Below, in pieces: positions 43,727 through 54,036 of a stretch of DNA of 64,000 bases. Every line of letters starts with the position of its first letter. Position 1 is the first letter of the stretch. This DNA comes from Strobilurus pachycystidiatus (lineage: Eukaryota > Basidiomycota > Agaricomycetes > Agaricales > Physalacriaceae): assembly GCA_019915135.1 (NCBI GenBank), contig JAHLMK010000031.1:1-64000 (forward strand), in the 5' to 3' direction. The notes under the pieces are model-generated. The model saw only the letters and a program-made list of their open reading frames with translations, had not been told where the DNA came from and searched no databases. Position numbers and translations under genes: made by a program.

Positions 43727-44263
43727 ATTCCATGTCACATGGCTGAGATATGGGTAACTTAACACATGGCATCAGAAGTGATCTTCTGGAAATGATTGAC
43801 AGATGCTGTCATGATTGACAGCTCCTGTGATTGGAGATAGCATCCCTAAGTAGGGGAGATAGCCTTGAGGCTAGTAGGTCAAGAAAGGAAGTCAGTAGCA
43901 TGAGGCTACATCTCCAAAAATGGAAATTACTCGCAAATGCATTTGAGCTCATTTGGAGAAAAGTTGATACCACACATGGGCATGATGGTGTGACATGTCC
44001 AAACTCATAGGATGGGTCCGGGACATCATGAGAGACATGGGAGTGCAATCAGCAACATGGTAGCCATGACCGATGTTATGTGATTTGCGATTTACTGCCA
44101 AATGATTTTGAGCTCATTTGGAGAAAGTTGAGATACCACAATGAGAACACTGCTGCTCAGTGCCAGACTGTACTGAGTGACCTCAGACAGTATGAGAGAG
44201 TGTGTGAGAGGTGCAGAGGCCTCTGAAAACGCTCCCTACCCTTGGAATCCGCTTTTACTTTGA
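43727..44263 (-). repeat. Old solo Ngaro A repeat, 5' part
   Basis: First about 537 bp of the older A repeat on the minus strand, starting TCAAAGT at 44263. With 42638-42938 and 35614-35965 it makes a single solo A-B repeat, the analogue of a solo LTR. Confidence 0.85.
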
Positions 44264-44473
44264 GTGGATTCCCTCGACCATTTTGCGCACCTGCTTAGCA
44301 ACTGGGTGATTAGTATAGTGCTTGAGACAGGCGGCGTGATTGTGGTAGAGTGTTGTCGCGGTTGGACAGCCTTTGTGAGCACATCTTGTGCCAGTCTTTC
44401 AGATATCAACGCCTCAATCGGGCAAATAGGATGTGGTGGGAAGTTGGGCTGATGCGCCACACCAAGTCGGTCA
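44264..44473 (-). pseudogene. Interrupted host gene, downstream piece
   Basis: Minus-strand reading LDRLGVAHQPNFPPHPICPI continues the frame of the piece at 45646-46210 when the hAT element and one 8-bp duplication are removed. It runs up to the old solo Ngaro repeat. Similar proline-containing linkers follow the zinc-finger part in Agaricomycete RecQ-like and related proteins, but identity is not certain. Confidence 0.4.
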
Positions 44474-44481
44474 AGATAGCA

Positions 44482-45637
44482 TAGAGACCTTCACGAGTCT
44501 TGACTCGAGTAGACTCGGACTCGTGAACATGAGTACTCACGGCCCAAAGCCGTGCCCGCGACTCGTGGAAAGACTCATGCTACAAAGACTCGAGTCCAAC
44601 GAGTCGAGTACTCACGAGTCGGATGAGTACTCGTTTGTAACTCGAGTCCCGGTGAGTACTCGCAAGTACTCTAGTGAATACTCGCACAGTTAGGTTCATG
44701 CCCGACGAATCCCCCCAAGCAAGTGCACAGGGGGCCTCAGCCGAGCATGAGGGTGTACAAGGGGGTGTGGGGAGGGTGCGAGGAGGGAAGTGAGGTGAGG
44801 TGAAGGGTAGTGGAAGGCGCCAGAGTGTAGTGGTGAGGCAGAGGGTGGTGGTGAGCAACGGGAGGGTCGTGTCAAGATGACAATTGGCGGGAGATGGTTT
44901 TGCTGAGCGGGGAGGGCGCAAGCAGCAAACAGTGCATAGTTATATCTAGATCCAAGTCAGTGAGCAGAGACGCCATCAAGATGATTGGATCTGGCACCTT
45001 AATGTGCGGCGTCGTCTGCAGACGCGCCGCGCGCCCTCATCCCGCCGCATCCGCTCTGGAGACCAGCACATTGGCAGGGCAGAGTGCCGCCCGTCGGTTT
45101 ATGGCCTATTGAGGGCTGTCGTCACTGTTGTCCGTTGCATGCTGCCCTTTTGCGGGGGGCCTACGCGTTGTCGTTATCCCGTTGCTAAGGCCGCGACGCC
45201 CTAGCAACGGTGGTCGAATGTCGTCCTGGCCCTCTTGTAGGGCATCCAGATGTTGTCCAAGCCAGCTGACAACTTGTCAGACTGGCAGGGTTGACGGATC
45301 GTCAAGCCCGGTGGTGGTGGGAGGAAGAGAGGTACAAGGTCGATCACGATCACTCGGATCAGAGTATTGATCCCGAGGGATTGTGATCTGTTTAGTTCAT
45401 TAACAATGCGTGCGGAGTGTTTAGACACACTCTGAGGGCGCCGTTGAGCATTGACGCCTTTGCGAGTCCCAGTGAGTACTCGCAATGAGTACTCACATCA
45501 CCAATGCGCTGCCCGTGACTCGTTATGGACTCGAGTCAGCAAGATTCACGAGTCCCGCGTGTCTGAGTCTCGGGGGTTCCCGAGGCGAGTCGAGTCTCGA
45601 GTACTCGAGGGACCCTCGAGACTCGTGAAGGTCACTA
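44482..45637 (-). mobile_element. hAT-type non-autonomous element, family 1, copy 2
   Basis: 1156 bp with a perfect 8-bp duplication AGATAGCA (44474-44481 and 45638-45645). Ends: TAGAGACCTTCACGAGTC on the left and the complement of TAGTGACCTTCACGAGTC on the right. The subterminal arrays of ACTCG/GAGTACTCG and the core (gttgctaaggccgcgacgcc; gacaacttgtcag; ccaccaccacc) match the copy at 5502-6508 in reverse orientation. It sits inside a coding frame of a host gene. No transposase. Confidence 0.88.
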
Positions 45638-45645
45638 AGATAGCA

Positions 45646-46210
45646 TAAGAAACTTGATATCGGAGATAATGGTACGGCGTCTGGGGCATGATAGAACTGC
45701 GCGTGGGTGTGTTTGCGGTGACCATGGGCCAGACCCTGAAAGATTATGCACTGACAGTTCAGGCAGATAGCACAATGATAGTCTTGACTGACCGTTATCT
45801 TATTTTCCAGGAAGACTTCAGTTGCGCGAGAAACACCAACCGCGCTGTCATTGCTGGTCTCGTTGATTGCAGGTTCGCAGTCCTTGCTGGCATTGTTGAT
45901 CAAGGAATTGCCTACGTCATCCGGCAAGGCTGGTAGAAGGTGATCATTGCTGTTTTGTCGCCCTCATCCTCTGAAACATCCTTCTCCAGGCCCGCAACAT
46001 CCTGATTAATCGTGTTGCTGCATGATATAACCTCTTCAGGAACAAAAGTCTGATCCGGGGTGTCCTTGATGAGTTTCGGTACGTTGAGGAGTGAGCCAGT
46101 CGGTACGATCCCCTCCAATATAGTTGGCAATGGATGTTCTGGCTTTTTGAAGAACTCAGCAAATTTGGTATAGGAGTCATAGCTGTAGAATTTAGCCAAA
46201 TGTCCACCAT
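45646..46210 (-). pseudogene. Interrupted host gene, upstream piece with Cys/His cluster
   Basis: Minus-strand coding from about 46199: YSYDSYTKFAEFFKKPEHPL, VPTGSLLNVPKLIKDT, an acidic stretch, a one-base frame change near 45925, then DYHCAICLNCQCIIFQ followed by GHRKHTH, a C-x2-C...H-x3-H-like cluster, and SPISSFLCYL where the hAT element enters. The cluster recalls the C2H2-type finger at the N-terminus of large Agaricomycete RecQ-like proteins (weak inference). Broken by a frameshift and by the insertion. Confidence 0.4.
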
Positions 46211-46668
46211 TATAACGATTGAATCTTATGTTAAATGCACCGTTATACCGAAGCTTATGTAATCACATTCGTCAAAGAAATAAATTATTGCAGGTAGTCA
46301 AGATTGAACTTGTGATCTAACAATAAAATAAGCCTTTTATGATTGATTTGACCACTGAGTCATAAAAGCTTTTCTAATATTCTTTCTTCTTCCTTTTTAT
46401 CTCTATTTACATTAAGTGTGGCATATTTTTAAATAATATACTTAGAGCTAGCTTGTTAGCTCTAAGCATTTAAAATTCATAATTTAATTCAAAATATACT
46501 TACACACAGAAAAACATCTTTATCTCACTGAGCAAACTCCAACCTCACCCTAACACTGAGGGCAAAGACCGTGAAATTAAGTCCGTGATGCCTTTATGAC
46601 ACCACACATGTAACTAGTATTTTATCATGCATTTGTCATCAGAGAAGACCATTTCATGGATGTATACT
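46211..46668. other. AT-rich spacer
   Basis: Nothing recognisable. AT-rich sequence with a short inverted motif agagctaacaagctagctct-like at about 46443-46466. Confidence 0.4.
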
Positions 46669-46884
46669 ATCAGCAGCATGGTAACTACGACCAATGTCTT
46701 GGTATTTGCAATTTACTGCCAAATGATTTTGAGCTCATTTGGAGAAAGTTGAGATACCACAATGAGAACACTGCTGCTCAGTGCCAGACTGTACTGAGTG
46801 AGCTCAGACAGTATGAGAGAGTGTGTGAGAGGTGCAGAGGCCTCTGAAAACGCTCCCTACCCTTGGAATCTGCTTTTACTTCGA
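46669..46884 (-). repeat. Ngaro A-repeat fragment, 5' 215 bp
   Basis: Matches the first about 215 bp of the A repeat on the minus strand, from TTCGAAG-like at 46884 to the catggta region. The rest of the A repeat is missing here. Confidence 0.8.
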
Positions 46885-47112
46885 ACCACAGCGTTGCAGG
46901 TTGTTCCTTCGTCTGCAAGCGAGTCGGCTTCAATTAAAAATACTGACTCCACCGCTGCCGGCGAGAGGTGAGGCAAGAAGGCAGTATTGAGATGGGGATG
47001 GGGCAGCGCCGTCGTATGGGGGGCGTAGACAATGGGGCGTCCGGTCAATTTTGCCAGCGCCGGCAGTCGTGTTTCACGACGAGCTCCCCGTTGAGACTGA
47101 GTTGAGTAAGAC
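46885..47112 (-). other. Host-like exon between two Ngaro pieces
   Basis: Minus-strand reading QRGARRETRLPALAKLTGRP, then IVYAPHTTALPHPHLNTAFL, with no stop over about 75 codons. It resembles an exon of a cellular protein but was not identified. It lies exactly between oppositely oriented Ngaro repeat pieces. Confidence 0.3.
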
Positions 47113-47987
47113 GAGCTCAAATGCATTTGGGAGTAGTTTCCATTTTTGGAGATGTAGCCTCATGCTACTGACTTCCTTTCTTGACCTACTAGCCTCAAGG
47201 CTATCTCCCCTACTTAGGGATGCTATCTCCGATCACAGGAGCTGTCAATCATGACAGCATCTGTCAATCATTTCCAGAAGATCACTTCTGATGCCATGTG
47301 TTAAGTTACCCATATCTCAGCCATGTGACATGGAATAACTTCGCACTTTCCCAGGATCAATCTGTCATCATCTGGCCTAGGCCCAGTGCTGTCTGTCAGC
47401 TGATGCTGGGTCTAGGGCGCCTCAGAGTTGCGAGTTTGATCCCCACTGTGTTGCAGCTTGCTTCCTGCCTTCATCTTCGCATTTTGACTCTGCAAGGTTT
47501 GCACACAGTGTCCCTCCAGTTCTGCTCACAGGAACTGATGCTCCTTTCACCAGTGTACGCTTTGGACAGTCTCTAGCCCTTCCTACTGTCTGCTACAGCT
47601 AGATCTAACTCTATCTTTCACTGCTGTCCATTGTCACTGGTATGCTTATCCAACTTGATTTCGAGTTGATGCCTTATCTTGTACACAGTGTCCAATCCCT
47701 GCCTGCTCCCACGCTTCCTGATAGCGTCACACTTGGGATTCTGTGCACAGGTGTGTCCCCAGTCCACTCTTCATAGGCTACAAGCTCAATTTTGCTTCTG
47801 TGCTCAGTTTAGCTTGCTCTGCCTTTGTTTCTGCTTCCCCACCCTCCACTCCCTGTAACTGTATCTGGTTTCTTGTATGTACATATATTAATTTGATGTA
47901 GTACATAGCCAGTCACGATCCGCGTAATTTATAGGCCCTTGCGCCCGTTTTAGTCTAATTTCATCGATGTGAACCTTTAAGCATTGG
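47113..47987 (+). repeat. Solo Ngaro A-B repeat lacking its first ~310 bp
   Basis: Plus-strand A repeat from gagctcaaatgcatttg through the A end, the 66-bp spacer type (tccactccctgtaactg) and the B repeat, ending GCATTGG at 47987. Confidence 0.85.
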
Positions 47988-48637
47988 TGCTGTTGGAAAC
48001 TACCAAGCTGGTCAGAAGACGAATCCTCCGTACACTCAATCGCTTCTTATTTTGTCTTGTAGGCACTATTGTACAGCGTGCATTTCACTACTAGAATCTA
48101 TATTCCGTATACACTGTCTACGATCTCTGTGAACCTCTGTGATCTTTACTGTGTGTTGGCGTCTTTGCCAGTGCCACATTGTTTGTTTCAACTCTCAAGG
48201 CTCCAGGCTGGTTGACGGATGGAGATGTGTGTACAAGCTGCGGCCAGAAACCTCATTTGAATCGAGTGAAAGTTTTGATAGGCATATGAACAAACTGATC
48301 AATGCGGGATTTGGGACCTGAACAGATACACAGGTTGAGTCGGTACGTGATCAGCAACGGCATGATTACAGTCACCCTTGCTATATTGATTCAATGCGTC
48401 GTCAGTCATTGCACGTTGCAAAGGCGTCACCACCTGAAAAGTTCCAAGTGGATTGTCTTTGATTCCAAAAACTTGTTCTTCCCTGCACTCTCGCAAGTCA
48501 GATTCAATGATGCGCCCATCTGTATCATCAATTCTAGATGCGATGCTGATGTGGATTAATGTACACAACCTCCCTGTTATCGACTCTTAACTCCGGACAG
48601 GGCATGAACTGAAAGCTTCTGTCAGACTTGTCTCATG
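47988..48637 (+). other. Short unassigned open frames
   Basis: Two plus-strand frames of 60-85 codons (48139-48321, 48302-48559) without recognisable domains; possibly exons of a gene interrupted by the hAT element that follows. Confidence 0.25.
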
Positions 48638-48645
48638 GCACGAAT

Positions 48646-49354
48646 TAGGGTTTGAAGGTCCAGTCCAAGTGGACCGGTGAGACCGGTGAACTGGACCGGA
48701 CTGGACCGGTCATATGACCAGTCCAACATGGACCGGTCCTACCAGTCCTACCAGTCCAGGTCCTAGGTCCAGAGCTTATCCCAGATTTATCTGGACTGGT
48801 AAAGACTGGTCTAGGACCGGTTTGGACCGGTCTACTCAGGGTTCAGTTAGGACCAGTCAAATGTCCCTGAAAAGGGTCGTTATGTATGAGTTCATGGTAA
48901 ACTTACCTTGACTTAACCAGTCCAATGGTAAACTTACCCTCATTGAGGCGTTCCTATGGTAAACTTTTCATGACTTATATACTTATATAATACATTTAGC
49001 TGCACATACTCTCTCATATTTAAAAGTTCCATCTTACTGTGGCTAAAACATATTATACAAGCCTAACAAGTCATCTATTTAACTGTTATATACTATCTGA
49101 TCTATGTAGTCAACTGATATAATGGTAAACTTACCAAAAAAAATTGCGAAAATATATGTTTGAGCTTGTAATGATATGGACCGGTCCTAGACTGGTTTAG
49201 GACCGCAAACCGGACCGATTAGGACCGGTTTTTGCGGTCCTAACCAGTCCAGTCCTAGGTCCAGCCAGATTTGGGAATTTTCTGGACCGGTCCAGTCCCC
49301 AGTCCATGACCTCAGAGGTCAAAAGACCGGACCGGACCGGACTTTTAAACCCTA
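48646..49354. mobile_element. hAT-type non-autonomous element, family 2b (GGACCGGTCC arrays)
   Basis: 709 bp with a perfect 8-bp duplication GCACGAAT (48638-48645 and 49355-49362). Ends TAGGGTTTGAAGGTCCAGTC and the complement of TAGGGTTTAAAAGTCCGG. Both outer parts (about 48660-48870 and 49170-49345) are packed with AGTCC/GGACC words, often as the palindrome GGACCGGTCC. The middle (48900-49150) is AT-rich and unique, with taaacttacc repeated four times. No transposase. It shares its terminal 8-10 bases with the element at 51314-51932. Confidence 0.88.
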
Positions 49355-49929
49355 GCACGAATGATTCCTCCAGTTTTGACCGGTCACAATTTGCGACTGA
49401 GAACAAGTCATTCACAAACCTTACGCCTGCTAGTGAAACGAGCTTTTCTCTCGTGCTAATGAGCTCTACCTTCCGTCTTGTCGTTGAGGTATAATACACC
49501 CTTTCTTTAAAGTAGATTACCGTTAATGTCTACCTTTGTTTGGGATTCACGTTGATGACTAACATATTAGCACTCATATAAAATCATCACCGATTTGTAT
49601 ATATTCTTTTTACCTACTTACCTCAGCCTCAGAGCCAATAATCACAACTCTGTCTACCCACCACTAGTAATGTACTTAGTTACCCACATTCAAGTACCTG
49701 CAGTGCATGATTGCTCTCAATGACGACACGTTGAGAGGAATGAGCAACTTTCGCAAGTGCGGAAGTTATCAGACGCGTCAGGAAAGTTTTTTGTTGAGAC
49801 CGGCAGCAAAGACCCACTTTTGGACGACCAGCCAACGTATAGTCCAGGTGCCAGAATTTCAGCTCGTTTGCGTTGACCGTGACTCCACGCATGACCTTGC
49901 CGCATAGTTTCAGAAGTGGTGGTCAAGGC

Positions 49930-52606
49930 TTTTAGCCTTTTCCCTCATTCCCACCTGTGTCCGCCCATCACTGCAACCACCACCACCACCGTCTCCGCCC
50001 CGCAGCATCTCCATCTCCATCCCCGTTCTCAGTAAGTATCTCCATCCTTGCCACCAGTATCTTGATGTTTGCCACCAGCAGTATTGCTGGCTCGTCATTG
50101 TCTCCGTCGCCACCGCCGCCGTCCTTGATAATTGTGCTCTTTTCATTGTCTTCAATCTGCGATCCTGTCCCGTCATCGCCGCCACCAGTACCAGTACTAG
50201 TGCCCGTGCCAGTATCAGAGCCCGCGCCCGTGCCAGTTCCAGGAGCGGAAGTATCAGTGTTCCAGACGGTTTCTTGCCTTTTCTTCTTTTTGGCGCTCTG
50301 GGATAAAAGCTCAGCTATTTGCTTGGGGGCTGTAGTCGTCGTGCCTAAGCCTGGTCAATGGTGGTATTGACAAACAGACAAAAGAGGGTCATATCTTGGC
50401 GATAGCGGCTTGGGCATCAATATCTGCGACGAGGTTAGCAGGAGCGCCAGACAAAACCAGCGCGTTGACGAGGAGAGTGCCATGGAGGCATTTGATTTGG
50501 GCACGGTTACAACAGAGCTTCAAAGCAAAAATCTACAACATCGTTGAGTTTGAGCTCATAGCCTGTACCTGTTGGTCCTAGTTAGTGGCCAAACAAATGA
50601 GTGTATGCGTGTGTACGCTTACCAGGTGGGATATGGTCAGTCGCCATTGGTGGACATACAGCTTCTAACGCTTCAGTTACAGGAGCAGTGATATTAGTCA
50701 GAATATAGACGAGCATAGAGGCCCAGAGAATGCTCATTGCGCCAATCAATGAACGATTCTGCTCAGTTTTGGCTTCGTCAGAAAAATTCTTTGTAAATGA
50801 GGTGGCATAGCCAAGGATGCGGGCATATTTGGTGGCCCACTCTGGCCGCTTATGCTTACCGACCAGTTTACCACTGCAAGGGATAACACGGGCCCCCATA
50901 TTCCGGCCTATTTGCACCATTCTTCCGTCATAATTTGGCTGTGAAGAAGTCAAAAAGAAGTCAAAAGATTTCATGGTGCAAACCTAAGCGAACATCTCGA
51001 TGATTTTTGCAAGCCTCCAGAAGGATATCCGTAATACGAGATAAGACCACAGTACTATGGAGGGTGTCGGAGGGCACATTGTGTAGGATCACAAGCTGGA
51101 GTTCGTATTCTGGGAAGAGAGTAGCAACCAAATCTAACAGAACAGAGGAAAAGACCTACCACCTTCTGAATGGGGAGGGTCAACAAAGACCGCCGAGACA
51201 TCAGGATCAACAACGTAAAAACCTTTGTCTTCGCTGCACAGGATGGCAGAGGAGTCCGTGTCTACATTGCGGCTTTCGACCAGCGACTTGAATCGCTTGT
51301 ATCTGTGTGCGATTAGGGTTTGAAAGTTCAGTTCAGTTGGGTTTTTTCCCAAGATTTTCAGAAAACCACAACTGAACTGTAAACTGGTCTTACAGTTTTT
51401 CAAGAAACTCACAACTGAACTGCAGTTGCTCAAAAGACCGGTTTTGAGACAGTTTGAGCAACCAGTTAAACCGGTTTAACTGTCTGGACGGTTAAACCAG
51501 TTTGAACCAGTTCAAGACCGGTTTTATCATTACCCAGTTGCAAAATGAACTGCTTAGAAATTGAACCTGGGCCATTCTGAGTCATTTCTACAAGACATGT
51601 AGCAAGGGCGTTAATCACTGCTCCAAACGGACGTGGTCCTTATGTGTTTTAGAGCTCCAGGAAGACTCTCTAACATCTTTCACCAGAAAAAAAACAAAAT
51701 TGGGTGTCAAAAGACCAGTTTGAACCAGTCTAAAACCGGTTAAACTGTTGTGCGGTTTAACCGGTTTAACCAGTCTTTTCACAGTTGTGGGTTAATGTAG
51801 TGAGATGATAGAACTGTAAACTGAGACTGGTCTTCAGTTCTCTTAAAAACACCTTTGGAAGCTAAACTGCGGGCTCAGTTCAGGTTTTTTTCGGTTCAGT
51901 TGCAGTTTTGACAACTGAACTTTTGAACCCTATGTGCGATGGCTTCTACGCGCTTTTGTTTAATGAGAACTATACCATACTCATACTGTAGATGGTCCTG
52001 AGCAGCCGAGAAGCTTCCATGCTCCCTGATGAGGTCTCAAACAGAGAATGGCTTCTTACGAAGGCCCAGTGCATTGACCTGAAAACGTGTGAACCTCAAT
52101 GGTAACTTTATACCACGCGTCGCTTCTCCTAGTGAGGCGCTTTTGGTTTGGAATTCTTCCATTTGTGATCGCGAAGCTTCAGAAAGAGCGAACGGGTATC
52201 GGATGGGGTCTGGCAAAGCCAAAGAGCAGCAGTTTTGAAAGCATCCCATTAAACATTAGATAAGACTCGGTTGGGAGCAATGGGGTACCAACAAAACTTA
52301 CAGAACAGTCCTCGTCAAATCCAAGACAGAGAGGCGAAGCACGGAGAATTCTGAACAGCAAAGACAGATTGACAGTGTCAAGGTATAAAGGGATATCACG
52401 GTGGAGTGATGAGTCGGATATGTAAGCATAGACTAGAGGTTTCCAGGTCACCACAGAGACAGAGAAAGATTTGTTTGATATATACAAGCATCCTGGATTG
52501 CTCTCTTCTGCTTTGAACACAATCTGCGGGCCATGTCAGAGTGAAACGCTGAGAGTAAGAGTCAAGGAACAAAATTAGTTACCAGCGACAGACTTACCTG
52601 AGACAT
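49930..52606 (-). CDS. Multi-exon host gene, unknown function, disrupted by hAT
   Basis: Starts at ATG 52606 with a 9-bp first exon (MSQ), a 74-bp intron (52524-52597, GTAAGT...CGCAG), then exon 2 (52302-52523) with SFSVSVVTWKPLVYAYISD and ending GFDEDCS at a GTAAGT donor. Later exons include YGIVLIKQKRVEAIA and HRYKRFKSLVESRN (split by the hAT element), LVATLFPEYELQLVILHNVP with ITDILLEACKNHRDVRL, ARVIPCSGKLVGKHKRPEWA with a hydrophobic segment (SILWASMLVYILT), NRAQIKCLHGTLLVNALVLS, and a C-terminal Gly/Thr-rich low-complexity tail after the basic patch AKKKKRQE. A TATA-like tatatat lies near 52690. No domain was recognised. Conserved exon frames suggest it was a functioning gene until the insertion. 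Exact exon limits between 52300 and 51940 are uncertain. Confidence 0.5.
51314..51932. mobile_element. hAT-type non-autonomous element, family 2a (AAACCGGTTT arrays)
   Basis: 619 bp with a perfect 8-bp duplication TGTGCGAT (51306-51313 and 51933-51940). Ends TAGGGTTTGAAAGTTCAG and the complement of TAGGGTTCAAAAGTTCAG. Inside are dense AGTTC/GAACT words and palindromes of the type AAACCGGTTT (near 51470, 51735, 51760). No transposase. It interrupts a coding exon of the minus-strand host gene. The frame reads on through the joined flanks when the element and one duplication copy are removed. Confidence 0.88.
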
Positions 52607-52749
52607 AGACGAGAATTGCCGCGCACTTGGCTTTCTGCTTTGTGATCGTGTGATGGTTATTTGTCCTGATCTTTCACCGTCATGTCATATATAAGCAGCA
52701 TACGCAGTATTCATGAAATTCACGAGGCACTTCTCGCCATCCTAGGCCT

Positions 52750-53044
52750 CACTGCATGAAACATATCATATTTACGCCTGAAATATGCTGAAAAAATGTG
52801 AAATTTTTTAGCATATTTTCACTTAAAAAATAATGAAAATATTGTAAAAAATACATGAAAATATTGTAAAAAATACATGAAAATATAGTAAATATATGCT
52901 ATACCTTGCTATAACCAGATGTGTTCAGCATATTGTCACTCAATTTTATGATAATTTTATCATTTTCAAAGTGGAAAAATGCTAAATAAATTTTACATTT
53001 TTTCACCATATTTTTGGCGTAAATATGGTATGTTTCATGCAGTG
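52750..53044. mobile_element. AT-rich foldback element, copy 1
   Basis: 295 bp bounded by cactgcatgaaacata and its inverted copy tatgtttcatgcagtg. The inner sequence is also largely self-complementary (tatttacgcc...ggcgtaaata; gctgaaaaaatg...cattttttcaccat). The immediate flanks CCT and AGG extend the inverted repeat. No clear target duplication. A MITE-like hairpin element of unknown superfamily. Confidence 0.75.
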
Positions 53045-53763
53045 AGGGAATGTCGATCTCAACTGCCGCCACGATGAAGGAACTCAAATTCTTCTGCAGC
53101 ACATTTGACATGCAAAAGCTGTTGCCACCGCGCTTCAAGATATTCACGTGCAAATGTGATTCTGGATGCTGAGATGAGATCCGTTGCTGTGCAGAATTTC
53201 TGTGCGTTTTTTCGTTACTGACACAACACACTGTGTGTGAAATGATAATGTTTAGACTCTTCAGCTCTTTATGACTCGGCCAATCTGCAACAATCCCTCG
53301 CTGATTTGACTCGTGAAATGGCAGAGATGAACCTGAATTTTACGCTTCAAATGACAGAGATAAACAAAATTATAGTCATTGCCAATGACAATGCCCATAA
53401 CGCTCATACTCTCTCGCGTAACAGCCGTCTTTCAACCTCGGCTGCATTTTCACTCCTTCAGAAAATTATGAAGTCTTTTTTTTACATATCCACCCGTCAG
53501 TTGCTTAACTGTTTTGTAGATCAAGGAGTCCGGATTCCAGCTCGCCCGAGCAGTCAGACCTAACGAACAGCCAAATTCAGTTGAGATCAATCCCCAACCC
53601 AGTGTCAGAGCGACACTCGACAACTTTCACGGTTTCCCCAAAGATTACGACCACTGTAAAATTTTGCGCATGATTGTCTTCTACAACAATACTTTTGGCA
53701 TTGCGTTGGACGATTCATTGTCAGTGAGGGTAGTCAAATTCAGAGCATACCTTTCCGATTTTT
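53045..53763 (+). other. Host gene exons bracketed by two foldback elements
   Basis: Plus-strand coding-like segments: LADLTREMAEMNLNFTLQMT, INKIIVIANDNAHNAHTLSR and NSRLSTSAAFSLLQKI (53300-53465), VDQGVRIPARPSSQT (53517-53560) after an intron-like gap, and KILRMIVFYNNTFGIALDDS (53655-53720). The coiled-coil-like start and the spacing suggest part of one gene. The second foldback element cuts its 3' side. No family was identified. Confidence 0.3.
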
Positions 53764-54036
53764 CACTGCATGAAACATACCATATTTATGCCGGAAATAT
53801 GGTGAAAAAATGTAAAATTCATTTAGCATTTTTTCACTTTGAAAATGATAAAACTATCATGAAATTGAGTGAAAATATGATGAATACACCTGATTATAAC
53901 AAGGTATAGCATATATTTATTATATTTTCAGTAATTTTTACAATATTTTCATCATTTTTGAAGTGAAAATATGCTAAATAAATTTTACATTTTTTCACCA
54001 TATTTCAGGCGTAAATATGATATGTTTCATGCAGTG
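53764..54036. mobile_element. AT-rich foldback element, copy 2
   Basis: 273 bp with the same inverted ends as the copy at 52750-53044 (cactgcatgaaacata / tatgtttcatgcagtg) and similar inner arms. The two copies are in the same region but differ by many substitutions. Confidence 0.75.

Noticed and set aside
49957..50370. Pro/Ser/Val-rich plus-strand frame of 137 codons
   Set aside because: It is antisense to the Gly/Thr-rich tail of the minus-strand host gene, where the splice structure and basic patch fit better.
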